This document shows, piece after piece, positions 7,538 through 15,126 of a stretch of DNA of 16,837 nucleotides. Position 1 is the first letter of the stretch. Every line of letters begins with the position of its first letter. The notes beneath the pieces were generated by a model that did not search any database, was not told where the DNA came from, and saw only the letters and a list, made by a program, of their open reading frames with translations. This DNA comes from Alteromonadaceae bacterium UBA2620 (GTDB lineage: Bacteria; Pseudomonadota; Gammaproteobacteria; Enterobacterales; Alteromonadaceae). Made by a program: the position numbers and the translations under genes. The DNA lies in assembly GCA_002339125.1 (NCBI GenBank), contig DDJQ01000045.1, positions 1 through 16,837 of the forward strand, in the 5' to 3' direction.

Positions 7538-8749
7538 TTATAGCCCAAAGGGGTTATTGATGGAGTGAGCCGGTTGGGTAAACCAGCGTGGGCCGTCTTC
7601 TGCCATATAAAAATGGTCTTCCAGACGGATCCCGAACTCGCCCGGCACCACTATCATTGGCTCATTGCTAAAGCACATGCCCGGGGCTAATGGCTGCGGA
7701 TTGTCTTTAACCAGATAAGGCCATTCGTGGATATCCATGCCAATGCCATGGCCGGTGCGGTGAGGTAATCCCGGCAAATCGTAATCAGGTCCAAGGCCAG
7801 CGCTTTCCAGACTAACCCGGGCCGCGGCATCAACGTCACCACAGGGCGAGCCATTGGCCGCCGCAGCAAAAGCCGCCAGTTGCGCATCTTTTTCGGCCTG
7901 CCACAAACGGGCCTGTTTTTCGCTGGCCCCACCAAAGGAATAGGTGCGGGTAATGTCTGACAGGTAGCCATGTAACTTACAACCGGTATCGATAAGCACC
8001 AGGTCGCCGGGTTTTAATATTTGTGGATCTTTTACGCCATGGGGAAAAGAGGTTGCTTTGCCAAACAGCACAATACAAAAATATGAGCCGCTGGCACCCA
8101 CTTTTTTATGCGCTTCATGAATAAACTGCTCTACCTCAGTGGTGGTGATCCCTTCATGTAAGATACTGGCGGTTGCCTGATGGACTGCGAGCGTCATGTC
8201 CATGGCACGCTGAATAAGCGCCAGCTCGCTGGCCGACTTATGCATTCGGCAATGGGCTGTTACGCCACTGGCGTTAATGATCTCAATATCCGGCATGGCT
8301 TTGTTAAAACCATCAACGATAAAAAACGCTGTGGCTTCATCCACACCCAAAATATCGCCGCCGCTCAAACCGGCTTGTTTTAATACTTCAGCGACCAGCT
8401 TATAGGGGCTTTCATGCTCCTGCCACCCCACAATCTCACCGGCAATCACCTGACGCTCCGACAGCGATTCAATCTCAAACAAAGGAGCAATATAAACTAC
8501 CTCACCACTGGCGGGCAGAATAGCGCCTACCAGGCGTTCGCTGGGATACCAGTCCATGCCGGTAAAATAACTCAGGTTAGTGCCGGCATTAAGATAGATA
8601 GCCGCAATCTGATGCTCACGCATATAGTGTTGCGCCTGGTCGATACGGCTGGTGTATTCGGCTTTATCTACCGGGCGGGTGTCTTTTGTCATGTCGGTCA
8701 GTGTCGCCAGTGCCGACGCTTTGCTTGCCCCGCCTATACCTTTTTGCAT
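7538..8749 (-). CDS. M24 family metallopeptidase (Xaa-Pro dipeptidase/aminopeptidase type)
   Basis: A 403-residue cytoplasmic creatinase-fold peptidase expected to cleave Xaa-Pro bonds using two metal ions. The N-terminal creatinase/prolidase domain spans about 30-165 and the pita-bread catalytic domain about 175-395. All five metal ligands are visible: Asp254 (LIDTG), Asp265 (YLSDITRTYSFG), His334 (HRTGHGIG), Glu363 (SNEPM) and Glu377 (RLEDH). His237 in SFPHG matches the conserved substrate-side histidine. The ATG at 8749 has AGGAG about 6 bases ahead; Met20 is a fallback start. It lacks a signal peptide. It diverges from the DUF885 gene, another predicted peptidase. Whether it acts as dipeptidase or aminopeptidase is not decided by sequence alone. 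Confidence 0.93.
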   Translation of the reverse strand: MQKGIGGASKASALATLTDMTKDTRPVDKAEYTSRIDQAQHYMREHQIAAIYLNAGTNLSYFTGMDWYPSERLVGAILPASGEVVYIAPLFEIESLSERQVIAGEIVGWQEHESPYKLVAEVLKQAGLSGGDILGVDEATAFFIVDGFNKAMPDIEIINASGVTAHCRMHKSASELALIQRAMDMTLAVHQATASILHEGITTTEVEQFIHEAHKKVGASGSYFCIVLFGKATSFPHGVKDPQILKPGDLVLIDTGCKLHGYLSDITRTYSFGGASEKQARLWQAEKDAQLAAFAAAANGSPCGDVDAAARVSLESAGLGPDYDLPGLPHRTGHGIGMDIHEWPYLVKDNPQPLAPGMCFSNEPMIVVPGEFGIRLEDHFYMAEDGPRWFTQPAHSINNPFGL

Positions 8750-8790
8750 GCCTTACTCCTGTGAAAAATTCCGGCTTTCAGATAGCGCTC

Positions 8791-8796
8791 ACTATA
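8791..8796 (-). promoter_or_regulatory. Possible -10 element for the M24 peptidase gene
   Basis: TATAGT on the minus strand (one base off TATAAT) is followed by a GC-rich discriminator GAGCGC. It lies about 41 bases ahead of the start codon. The -35 region at the right distance is poor, so this is a weak call. Confidence 0.3.
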
Positions 8797-8884
8797 ACTT
8801 ATGCGCCTGGCTGGCGACAGGCAGCCGCCCGGGATTTGGTCTACCCAGACCGGCAACCTGACGGTTTCCTCTCGCTCAGGACAT

Positions 8885-8914
8885 TTCACTGAGGCAGTAT
8901 GAGTAAGGTACGAT
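8885..8914 (+). promoter_or_regulatory. Possible promoter for the DUF885 lipoprotein gene
   Basis: TTCACT (8885-8890) and TACGAT (8909-8914) are separated by 18 bases. Each matches the sigma-70 hexamer consensus at four positions. They lie about 42 bases ahead of the GTG start, in the 207-base divergent gap. Confidence 0.3.
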
Positions 8915-8956
8915 AGAATGAATAATATCCGCATATAACAAAAACAGGAGACTCTG

Positions 8957-10765
8957 GTGCTCACAGCTCAATCCCCCAACCCAGTAAAAATAGTAGCTTT
9001 ATCTGTAATGATGGCGTGTTCAGCCATCGGTGTAACGGCTTGCTCTTCCACTTCTTCGCCGTCAGCTAGCACCAGTGTGGTTCAGAATACCGCCGACAGC
9101 CGCTTTGAAGCGCTGTATGAGGCAGAGTGGGCGTGGCGCCAGAGTAAAGACGCCACGGATGAGAACAGCAATACCACCAGCGCGCCGTCGAGCCTGCCGG
9201 ATGTTAGCATTTCTACTCAACAAAAACGCCTTGCCCGGTGGCAGGAGACCCTGGCACAGCTCGACGCTATCGACGTAGCAGCCTTATCAGAAACCAATCA
9301 AATCAACTACGCGGTGTATCGCCTGCAAATTGAAAACCTGATTGCCGACCAGCAGTTTAAAACCTACGAAAAGCCCTTACTGGGTGATACCGCGTTCTGG
9401 AGCAACCTGGCTTATATCACTCGTGAAACTTTTCATAGCGAGCAGGATTTCGAGAACTACATACAGTGGCTGCAAGACATGCCGCGCTACTTCGATCAGC
9501 AAATCGCCAATATGAAGCTTGGCCTGGCGCGTAAGTTCACGTTACCGAAGATTTCGTTACAGGGCCGCGATGCCTCAGTGATATCGGTGATCGAGGCAAA
9601 AGGCGCGGAGAACATGTATTTCAAGCCGTTTAAGAAAATGCCTTCCCGTTTAAGTGAGGAAAAACAAGCGCAACTGCAGGCCAAAGCCAAAGCCGCTATC
9701 GACGACTATGTTATTCCGGCTCATCAGACATTGCTGACCTTCTTACAGGAAGACTACATTCCTAATGCCCAGCCTTCGATTGCTGGTTATGACCTGCCCG
9801 ATGGCAAAGCCTATTATCAGGCGCAAATTAAGAAGTACACGACGCTGGATCTGAGTGCCGAGGAAATCCATCAGATTGGTTTGGATGAAGTCACCAAGAT
9901 CCGCCAGCGCATGCACGAAGTAATGGCTGAGGTTGGCTTTGACGGCGACTTGCAGGCCTTTTTAACCTTCCTGCGCACCGACGAACAGTTTTATGTTGAT
10001 ACACCACAGGCACTGCTAGACCGCGCTGCATGGACGGCCAAGGAATTTGATGGCGTAGCGGACCAGTGGTTTGGTCATCTGCCACGTAAGCGCTTTGCCA
10101 TTATTAAAGTACCAGACGATATTGCGCCGTTTTATACCGCTGGCCGTGGCGGTCCGGGCACCTATTGGGTAAATACCTATGATCTGCCCTCTCGCCCGCT
10201 GTATTCCCTGCCAGCACTCACTCTGCATGAATCGGCACCGGGCCACGCATTTCAGATGCCTCTGTCACTGGAAAACGACGCCATCCCTGAGTTCCGCCGT
10301 AAGAGCTATATTTCAGCCTTCGGTGAAGGCTGGGCGCTGTACAGCGAATTATTAGGTGAAGAAATGGGCCTTTACCATACGCCTTATGAGGTGTTTGGCA
10401 TGCTCAGTTACCAGATGTGGCGAGCAGCTCGCCTGGTGGTTGATACCGGTATCCACGCCAAGGGCTGGACCCGGAAAGAGGCGCAGGACTTTATGAAAGA
10501 GAACACCGCGCTGTCGATTCATGAAATCACCACCGAAGTAGACCGTTACATTGCCTGGCCCGGGCAGGCGCTGTCTTACTATCTTGGTCAGATGGCCATT
10601 GTTGAACACCGCGCGCGAGCAGAAGAAGCCCTTGGTGAGCAGTTCGATATCCGTAACTTCCACGATATGATCCTGCAAATGGGATCTGTCCCACTTGCGG
10701 TACTGGAAGAGCGGGTCGATAAGTTTATTGCCGAAGGCGGCCCATCGCCTTACCCGGCGGGTTAA
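8957..10765 (+). CDS. DUF885 family lipoprotein, putative zinc metallopeptidase
   Basis: A 602-residue protein of the DUF885 family, seen as gluzincin-like putative metallopeptidases. The N-terminus is a lipoprotein signal with lipobox VTAC, so Cys29 would be lipidated. Ser30 at +2 suggests the outer membrane rather than inner-membrane retention. The family signature HESAPGH is at 424-430, and the downstream acidic motif GEGWALYSE starts at 456 (Glu457 as likely third metal ligand). Protease activity is inferred from the motifs; the substrate is unknown. The ORF opens with GTG, with AGGAG about 6 bases ahead (8947-8951); no upstream in-frame ATG is better placed. It is probably a single-gene unit ending at the hairpin 10779-10800. 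Confidence 0.92.
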   Translation: MLTAQSPNPVKIVALSVMMACSAIGVTACSSTSSPSASTSVVQNTADSRFEALYEAEWAWRQSKDATDENSNTTSAPSSLPDVSISTQQKRLARWQETLAQLDAIDVAALSETNQINYAVYRLQIENLIADQQFKTYEKPLLGDTAFWSNLAYITRETFHSEQDFENYIQWLQDMPRYFDQQIANMKLGLARKFTLPKISLQGRDASVISVIEAKGAENMYFKPFKKMPSRLSEEKQAQLQAKAKAAIDDYVIPAHQTLLTFLQEDYIPNAQPSIAGYDLPDGKAYYQAQIKKYTTLDLSAEEIHQIGLDEVTKIRQRMHEVMAEVGFDGDLQAFLTFLRTDEQFYVDTPQALLDRAAWTAKEFDGVADQWFGHLPRKRFAIIKVPDDIAPFYTAGRGGPGTYWVNTYDLPSRPLYSLPALTLHESAPGHAFQMPLSLENDAIPEFRRKSYISAFGEGWALYSELLGEEMGLYHTPYEVFGMLSYQMWRAARLVVDTGIHAKGWTRKEAQDFMKENTALSIHEITTEVDRYIAWPGQALSYYLGQMAIVEHRARAEEALGEQFDIRNFHDMILQMGSVPLAVLEERVDKFIAEGGPSPYPAG

Positions 10766-10778
10766 CATTAGGTAAGAA

Positions 10779-10800
10779 AGGGCATAAATACTTATGCCCT
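10779..10800. terminator. Hairpin between convergent DUF885 and S41-like genes, probable two-way terminator
   Basis: A perfect 9-bp stem AGGGCATAA / TTATGCCCT (10779-10787 and 10792-10800) has a 4-base loop. It sits 13 bases after one stop codon and 26 bases after the other. Downstream sequence is GTTTAG on the plus strand and TTCTTACC on the minus strand. The T runs are poor, but the place between tail-to-tail genes fits a shared terminator. Confidence 0.65.
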
Positions 10801-10826
10801 GTTTAGATCAGCAAACTTCTGTTTAT

Positions 10827-11774
10827 TTATAACGCCTCGGTTGCCAGCTTAAGCGCTAAAGACATTGCCTGGTCAGCGTCTGTTTGTACATCCGGTATAA
10901 CGCCGCTGTTTTTCCAGCTGTCGCCGGTTTGTGGATGTTGCAGCTCAGCGTAAGCCATCACCATGCTTAAATGCTCACTCAGTTGCTCTACGGTTGTCAT
11001 ATAACCCAGGCCAAGGGTTGGCATGCCCACTATCGTTGCCCGGTCGGCTTGCTGCAATGTGAAGGCGACAAACTCCCAGGACCCGGCAATAAAAGGCGAC
11101 GTAACAATAAACACAGGCTTATCAGTGCTAACAGGGCTCGCCACTAGCTGCGCCAACAAAGGCGTACTTTGCTGGTGCGCAAGAGTGACCATCGATAGCG
11201 GCGGCCCCACCGGCATAAAATGACTCAGAAAATGTTGCGAGAGCGGCAATGAGCTCATGCCGGCACTTCTGAGATCGATCACTATGGCCTGACTGTCTGA
11301 TAAAAACGCCATGGCTTTATCCATTTCTGCCCGCCACTGGGTATCAAATAAATCGCCATCGACGGCCAGGTAGCAAATATCACCATCCAGCATTTGCGTT
11401 TGCAGTGCGCCGGGCAGCTCATCGATAGCCATTAGTGTACCGTTTAGCCCGGACTGCCAGTGCAGCTCGAAGTTGGAATCCTGACTTACTGAGTAAAGCA
11501 TAGACTCCAGTTTGATTTTCAGGCGGCCAAAAGAAAACGAACCGTTCAGTTCACCGCGCTGCAGTGCATTAGTTAGCAATTCAACTGTGTCCTGGCGAAC
11601 GTCTTCACGAATATAATCCTTCTCAACCACCCTGATTAGTTGAGTTACCGCACCCTGCACCTCCTGTTCGGAGAGTAATGGTTCGTCCGCCCCAAATGCG
11701 GGTGCCAATGCCGGGATTAACCCACCAAGGTGAAAAATGAATACCAAAAGTAAAATGCATTTAGCGAACGTCAT
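10827..11774 (-). CDS. Secreted S41-like (IRBP-type) protein with altered active site
   Basis: A 315-residue protein with a signal peptide (hydrophobic ~5-22, likely cut near AFGA, 27-29). Residues ~33-85 resemble the helical N-terminal S41/IRBP domain (LSEQEVQGAVTQLIRVVEKDYI). The rest matches the S41 C-terminal core: AIVIDLRSAG (163-172), PVFIVTS (220-226), RATIVG (245-250) and NSGVIPDV (289-296). The usual active-site stretch is TSxxTxSxxEEF. Here it reads TSPFIAGSWEF (225-235), so Gly231 stands where the catalytic Ser is expected and Ser232 is one place later. The following GE is GM, and the GGG after DLR is lost. It may therefore be a pseudo-enzyme or use a shifted Ser. The start is supported by AAGGGA about 7 bases ahead. 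It is divergent from rhlE. Confidence 0.8.
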   Translation of the reverse strand: MTFAKCILLLVFIFHLGGLIPALAPAFGADEPLLSEQEVQGAVTQLIRVVEKDYIREDVRQDTVELLTNALQRGELNGSFSFGRLKIKLESMLYSVSQDSNFELHWQSGLNGTLMAIDELPGALQTQMLDGDICYLAVDGDLFDTQWRAEMDKAMAFLSDSQAIVIDLRSAGMSSLPLSQHFLSHFMPVGPPLSMVTLAHQQSTPLLAQLVASPVSTDKPVFIVTSPFIAGSWEFVAFTLQQADRATIVGMPTLGLGYMTTVEQLSEHLSMVMAYAELQHPQTGDSWKNSGVIPDVQTDADQAMSLALKLATEAL

Positions 11775-11800
11775 CGGCTCATCCCTTAGAAATTGACTGT

Positions 11801-11831
11801 TTTATAATTGGACTTTAATGCCCGCTTTCAA
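11801..11831 (-). promoter_or_regulatory. Possible promoter region for the S41-like gene
   Basis: On the minus strand, TTGAAA (11826-11831) and TATAAA (11801-11806) are good hexamers, but the spacer of 19 bases is longer than ideal. A perfect TATAAT further upstream (11859-11864, minus strand) is an alternative -10 with a poor -35. Either would serve the S41-like gene. Confidence 0.35.
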
Positions 11832-11893
11832 TGCGTCATGACCAAAAACAGCTATCTGATTATAAACTACAGCTAAGCTGCCAATCGTTAAAG

Positions 11894-11902
11894 TGCTACA
11901 AT
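11894..11902 (+). promoter_or_regulatory. Extended -10 promoter for rhlE
   Basis: TGCTACAAT is an extended -10 (TGn plus TACAAT at 11897-11902), followed by a GC-rich discriminator AGCGCC. The -35 region is weak, as often with extended -10 promoters. The predicted leader is about 30 bases. Confidence 0.5.
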
Positions 11903-11937
11903 AGCGCCGTCTTTTTTAATCATTAGCGATGTAAGTT

Positions 11938-13185
11938 ATGCGTTTTTCCGACCTGGGGCTGCAAACCCAATTGTTAGCCATCCTTGACGAGCTTGGCTAT
12001 CAAGCGCCTACGCCCATTCAACAGGCTGCCATTCCCGAGGTATTAGCGGGGCGCGACGTGCTGGCCGGGGCCCAAACCGGAACCGGCAAAACTGCTGCAT
12101 TTGCATTACCGTTAATTCAACGATATCTGGCTGACGAAGGCACCTCAAAAGCCATTCACGTATTAGTGCTTACCCCAACCCGCGAGCTTGCTCAGCAGGT
12201 GCATCAGAGCTTTGTTGCCTACAGTCAGGGTACCGGATTGCGCTCTGTTGTGGCCTACGGGGGAGCAAGCATTAACCCGCAGATTGACGCATTAAATAAG
12301 GGCTGCGATGTACTGGTAGCCACGCCCGGACGTTTACTGGAACTGGCAACAAAAGGACTTATTGACCTGGGCACTTTGCAAACCCTGGTACTCGATGAAG
12401 CAGACCGCATGCTGGATATGGGCTTTATTATTGATATTAAGCGTATCCTCAGGCACTTGCCAGAAGCGCATCAGACGCTGTTTTTTAGTGCCACCTTTAA
12501 CGATGACGTATTTGCCCTCAAAAACACCCTGTTAATCGACCCGGCGCTCATTGAAGTAACTGAAAGGAACACCGCCGCCGCGAAAGTTGAACAACGCATC
12601 TACGAAGTGGACAGTCACAAAAAAGCGGCGCTGGTAGCTTATCTTATTGGCGCTAACAACTGGCAACAGGTACTTATTTTTACCCGCACCAAGCAAGCGG
12701 TGGATGCCCTGGCCAAGGAACTCGGCAAAGACGGCATCACTGCCTCAGCCGTTCATGGTGACAAAGCGCAAGGCGCCCGCGAGCGAGCGCTGGAGGCTTT
12801 TAAAACCGGCCAGGTACGCGCACTGGTTGCCACCGATGTGGCCGCCCGGGGCCTCGATATTCAGCAGTTACAGTATGTCATCAACTATGAGCTTCCCTAC
12901 AACGCCGAGGACTATATCCACCGCATTGGTCGCACTGGCCGGGCCGGTTTAGCCGGGCTGGCAGTATCGCTGGTTTCTCATAAAGAGAAATACCTGCTTG
13001 AAGACGTTGAAAAGCTCACTGGCGAACATTTTATCCCTCAGTGGGTGGAAGGTTTTGAGCCCAACCCAGCAGCACAGGAAAGCGCGGGTAACACCCGGCG
13101 CAAACCGTCAAAAAAGTCTCTGCGCGCGAATGCTCTTGGCCAAACCGGCAATAAAGGAAAGGCCGGCAAGCGGCGGCGCCGCTAA
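11938..13185 (+). CDS. rhlE: DEAD-box ATP-dependent RNA helicase, RhlE type
   Basis: A 415-residue RNA helicase expected to remodel RNA or ribosome intermediates in the cytoplasm. The Q motif region spans FSDLGL to PTPIQ (3-28). Motif I is AQTGTGKT (45-52), Ia PTRELA (80-85), GG (108-109), Ib TPGRL (129-133), II DEAD (153-156) and III SAT (184-186). Motif IV is LIFTRTK (246-252), V ATDVAARGLD (298-307) and VI HRIGRTGR (328-335). The tail from about 385 is basic (RRKPSKKS ... GKRRRR), as in RhlE-type proteins, and may aid RNA binding. The exact subfamily (RhlE rather than another short DEAD helicase) is likely but not certain. Its Shine-Dalgarno is weak (GTAAG only). It is transcribed alone or reads towards the MATE gene 99 bases on. 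Confidence 0.93.
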   Translation: MRFSDLGLQTQLLAILDELGYQAPTPIQQAAIPEVLAGRDVLAGAQTGTGKTAAFALPLIQRYLADEGTSKAIHVLVLTPTRELAQQVHQSFVAYSQGTGLRSVVAYGGASINPQIDALNKGCDVLVATPGRLLELATKGLIDLGTLQTLVLDEADRMLDMGFIIDIKRILRHLPEAHQTLFFSATFNDDVFALKNTLLIDPALIEVTERNTAAAKVEQRIYEVDSHKKAALVAYLIGANNWQQVLIFTRTKQAVDALAKELGKDGITASAVHGDKAQGARERALEAFKTGQVRALVATDVAARGLDIQQLQYVINYELPYNAEDYIHRIGRTGRAGLAGLAVSLVSHKEKYLLEDVEKLTGEHFIPQWVEGFEPNPAAQESAGNTRRKPSKKSLRANALGQTGNKGKAGKRRRR

Positions 13186-13205
13186 GGCTTTTGAATATAT
13201 AAAAT

Positions 13206-13238
13206 GCCAAATCCGCAGGTTTGGCGGCCGTGTTTTTT
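13206..13238 (+). terminator. Possible terminator of rhlE
   Basis: A 6-bp stem GCCAAA / TTTGGC (13206-13211 and 13220-13225), or alternatively CCGC / GCGG (13213-13216 and 13224-13227), precedes a run of six T (13233-13238). The gap between stem and T run (5-7 bases) is longer than ideal, so termination may be partial. Confidence 0.4.
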
Positions 13239-13252
13239 GCCCGGTGGCGGGG

Positions 13253-13258
13253 TACCAT
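13253..13258 (+). promoter_or_regulatory. Possible -10 element for the MATE gene
   Basis: TACCAT is followed by a GC-rich discriminator (AGCGCG), 26 bases ahead of the start codon. No good -35 is seen. It closely resembles the rhlE promoter core (TACAATAGCGCC), which is the main support. Confidence 0.3.
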
Positions 13259-13284
13259 AGCGCGTCTTTAGTTGCGGAGCTCTC

Positions 13285-14709
13285 ATGGCCCATTCATCAC
13301 AACTGCTCACCGGCCCCATTCACAAAGCGCTGTTGTCACTCGCTATTCCCATTGTGATAAGCCAGCTCTTACAGTCTGCCTATCAGCTGACCGATGCGTT
13401 TTGGGTGGGCCGACTAGGCCCGGCAGAAGTAGCCGCCGTGTCGATCAGTATGCCGGTAACTTTTCTGGTGATCGCCATTGGTGCCGGGCTTGCCATGGCC
13501 GGTGCCACACTGGCCGCTCAGTATATTGGCGCCGGGCGAAGAGAGGAGGTCGACAAAGTCTCAGCCCAAACCTTATTGATGGTACTGGTAATGTCTACAA
13601 TACTGGGTACCTGCGGATATTGGTTGTCGCCCCATTTTCTGACCCTGCTTAAAGTCGAACCCGAGGTTTACAGCAACGCCCTGAGCTTTATGCATGTCTC
13701 TTTCATCGGCGTGATCTTTGTATTTACCTTCAACATGTTTCAGGCATTAATGCGCGGTATTGGCGAGGTGCGGATTCCACTCCTGATTGTGCTTGGCACC
13801 GTACTACTTAACCTGGTGCTCGACCCGCTGTTTATCTTCGGTTATGGCATCATGCCAGGCCTGGGCGTAACCGGCGCGGCCCTGGCCACCCTGGTTACCC
13901 AGGCCATTGCGGCATTAATCGGTATCGGCATTTTACTTAAAGGCCGCCATGGTATTCATGTGCGACTGCGCTATTTTATTCCGGATTACAGCTATATCCG
14001 CCGGGCGTTTTTCTTAGGTATTCCCGGCTCAGTGGATCTCTCCGCACGCGCCCTGGGGCAAATTATAATGTCGTTCCTGGTAGCCAGCTTCGGCACGGTG
14101 ACTATTGCCTCTTACGGTGTGGGCAATAATATTTTGATGTTTGTTACCATTCCGGCGTTAGGGCTGGGCATGGCAATATCGACCCTGGTGGGGCAGAATC
14201 TCGGCGCCGGGCAGATCGAGCGTGCCTCACAGGCCGCCACCACCGGCGCAATCTGGGGCTTTGTTTCGCTTAGCCTGGTTGGCGGACTGAGCTTTTTGCT
14301 GGCGCCGCAAATCATTGCGTTTTTCGTGCCCGAACAACCTGAAGTTATCGCCACCGGCGCCCAATTTGTTGAAGTAATGGCACTGACCTGGGGCGGTATG
14401 GCCGTGCAGGTATGCATTACCGGTGCTTTTCGGGCATCCGGCAATATGATGAACGCCATGGTGCTGTCGCTATTATCGCAGTGGGTGTTTTTATTCCCTA
14501 TTGCATTTGTCTTATCAAAACACACAGAGCTCGGTAAAGCCGGTATCTGGTGGGCCTTTGCGGCTACCAACATCCTGATTGGTATTGTGAGTGTCTGCTG
14601 GCTGGCCAGGGGTAGCTGGAAGCACACCAAACTCACTCAGCAAAAGCAGGAAGTGCTGCACGTTACCGAAGAAGCCCTGCGTGAATCAGACGATCATTAC
14701 TATCCATAA
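13285..14709 (+). CDS. MATE family multidrug/toxin efflux transporter
   Basis: A 474-residue inner-membrane exporter of the MATE family, expected to expel cationic drugs or metabolites against a Na+ or H+ gradient. About 12 hydrophobic segments are visible as two similar halves. The first has LAIPIVISQLLQSAYQLTD then FWVGRLG (18-45), the classic TM1 MATE motif with Asp37. The second has FFLGIPGSVDLSARALGQII near 240-260. The C-terminal tail (about 450-474) is hydrophilic and acidic, ending YYP. Drug spectrum and coupling ion cannot be read off. The ATG has GGAG 5 bases ahead. The Rid-family gene follows after 15 bases, so the two probably form an operon. Confidence 0.93.
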   Translation: MAHSSQLLTGPIHKALLSLAIPIVISQLLQSAYQLTDAFWVGRLGPAEVAAVSISMPVTFLVIAIGAGLAMAGATLAAQYIGAGRREEVDKVSAQTLLMVLVMSTILGTCGYWLSPHFLTLLKVEPEVYSNALSFMHVSFIGVIFVFTFNMFQALMRGIGEVRIPLLIVLGTVLLNLVLDPLFIFGYGIMPGLGVTGAALATLVTQAIAALIGIGILLKGRHGIHVRLRYFIPDYSYIRRAFFLGIPGSVDLSARALGQIIMSFLVASFGTVTIASYGVGNNILMFVTIPALGLGMAISTLVGQNLGAGQIERASQAATTGAIWGFVSLSLVGGLSFLLAPQIIAFFVPEQPEVIATGAQFVEVMALTWGGMAVQVCITGAFRASGNMMNAMVLSLLSQWVFLFPIAFVLSKHTELGKAGIWWAFAATNILIGIVSVCWLARGSWKHTKLTQQKQEVLHVTEEALRESDDHYYP

Positions 14710-14724
14710 CTCAGAGAAACCACT

Positions 14725-15087
14725 ATGAAAATCCACCGTATTAATACCACCCAACGTTGGTCAGACATCACCGTTTTTAACGGCATTGCCAACTTTGTTG
14801 AAGTACCGGAAACTGATGAAGTACTGGAAATTGAAGGTCAGGTCAGCGCTATTTTTGCCCAGGCAGAGGCTTCTCTTGCTTTAATCGGCAGCGATAAGTC
14901 GCGCATTCTGAGTGTGACGATTTACCTTACCGATTTTAGCCTGGTCGACCGTCTGAATGCCGTGTGGGATGCCTGGTTTGATGAGGGCACAGCGCCAAGC
15001 CGCGCGTGCGTAAAAGTGGAGCTGGCCGACCCGGACTGGCTGCTGGAAATGGCCTTTACCGTGGCCGCGGGCGAAGCCTATTTATAA
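14725..15087 (+). CDS. RidA/YjgF superfamily protein, YoaB-like
   Basis: A 120-residue Rid (YjgF/YER057c/UK114) superfamily protein. RidA itself hydrolyses reactive enamine/imine intermediates made by PLP enzymes. The N-terminus (HRINTTQRWSDITVFNG) and the later NAVWDAWF (78-85) and TAPSRACV (89-96) match the YoaB branch more than RidA proper. Arg93, the position of the RidA substrate-binding arginine, is kept, as are Cys95 and Glu108. The RLPKD segment of RidA is replaced by ELADPDW. Trimer formation and deaminase activity are inferred. It follows the MATE gene by 15 bases with only a weak AGAGA site, so it depends on that transcript. Confidence 0.9.
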   Translation: MKIHRINTTQRWSDITVFNGIANFVEVPETDEVLEIEGQVSAIFAQAEASLALIGSDKSRILSVTIYLTDFSLVDRLNAVWDAWFDEGTAPSRACVKVELADPDWLLEMAFTVAAGEAYL

Positions 15088-15095
15088 GCGCTCAG

Positions 15096-15115
15096 GGAGC
15101 GGTCTCTGCCGCTCC
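15096..15115. terminator. Hairpin between convergent Rid and acyl-CoA synthetase genes
   Basis: A 7-bp GC-rich stem GGAGCGG / CCGCTCC (15096-15102 and 15109-15115) with a 6-base loop sits in the 39-base gap between the two stop codons. Neither side has a T run, so it is a weak terminator at best, though it could block exonucleases or read-through for both. Confidence 0.4.
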
Positions 15116-15126
15116 TCCAAGCACAA

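Noticed and set aside
8801..8840. GC-rich potential hairpins in the gap between the M24 and DUF885 genes
   Set aside because: Several short overlapping stems of about 5 bp compete and none is followed by a T run. This is not enough to call a terminator or RNA element between divergent genes.
10352..10768. A 138-codon open frame on the minus strand opposite the DUF885 gene
   Set aside because: It is antisense to the conserved C-terminal region of DUF885 and shows no protein-like pattern of its own.
13272..13652. A 126-codon plus-strand frame overlapping the MATE start
   Set aside because: It is out of frame with the clear MATE protein and its product is rich in Arg, Gly and Cys with no domain.
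14112..14636. A 174-codon open frame on the minus strand opposite the MATE gene
   Set aside because: It lies wholly inside a well-supported transporter gene, its product is low-complexity with no family resemblance, and it has no ribosome site of note. It is an antisense shadow.
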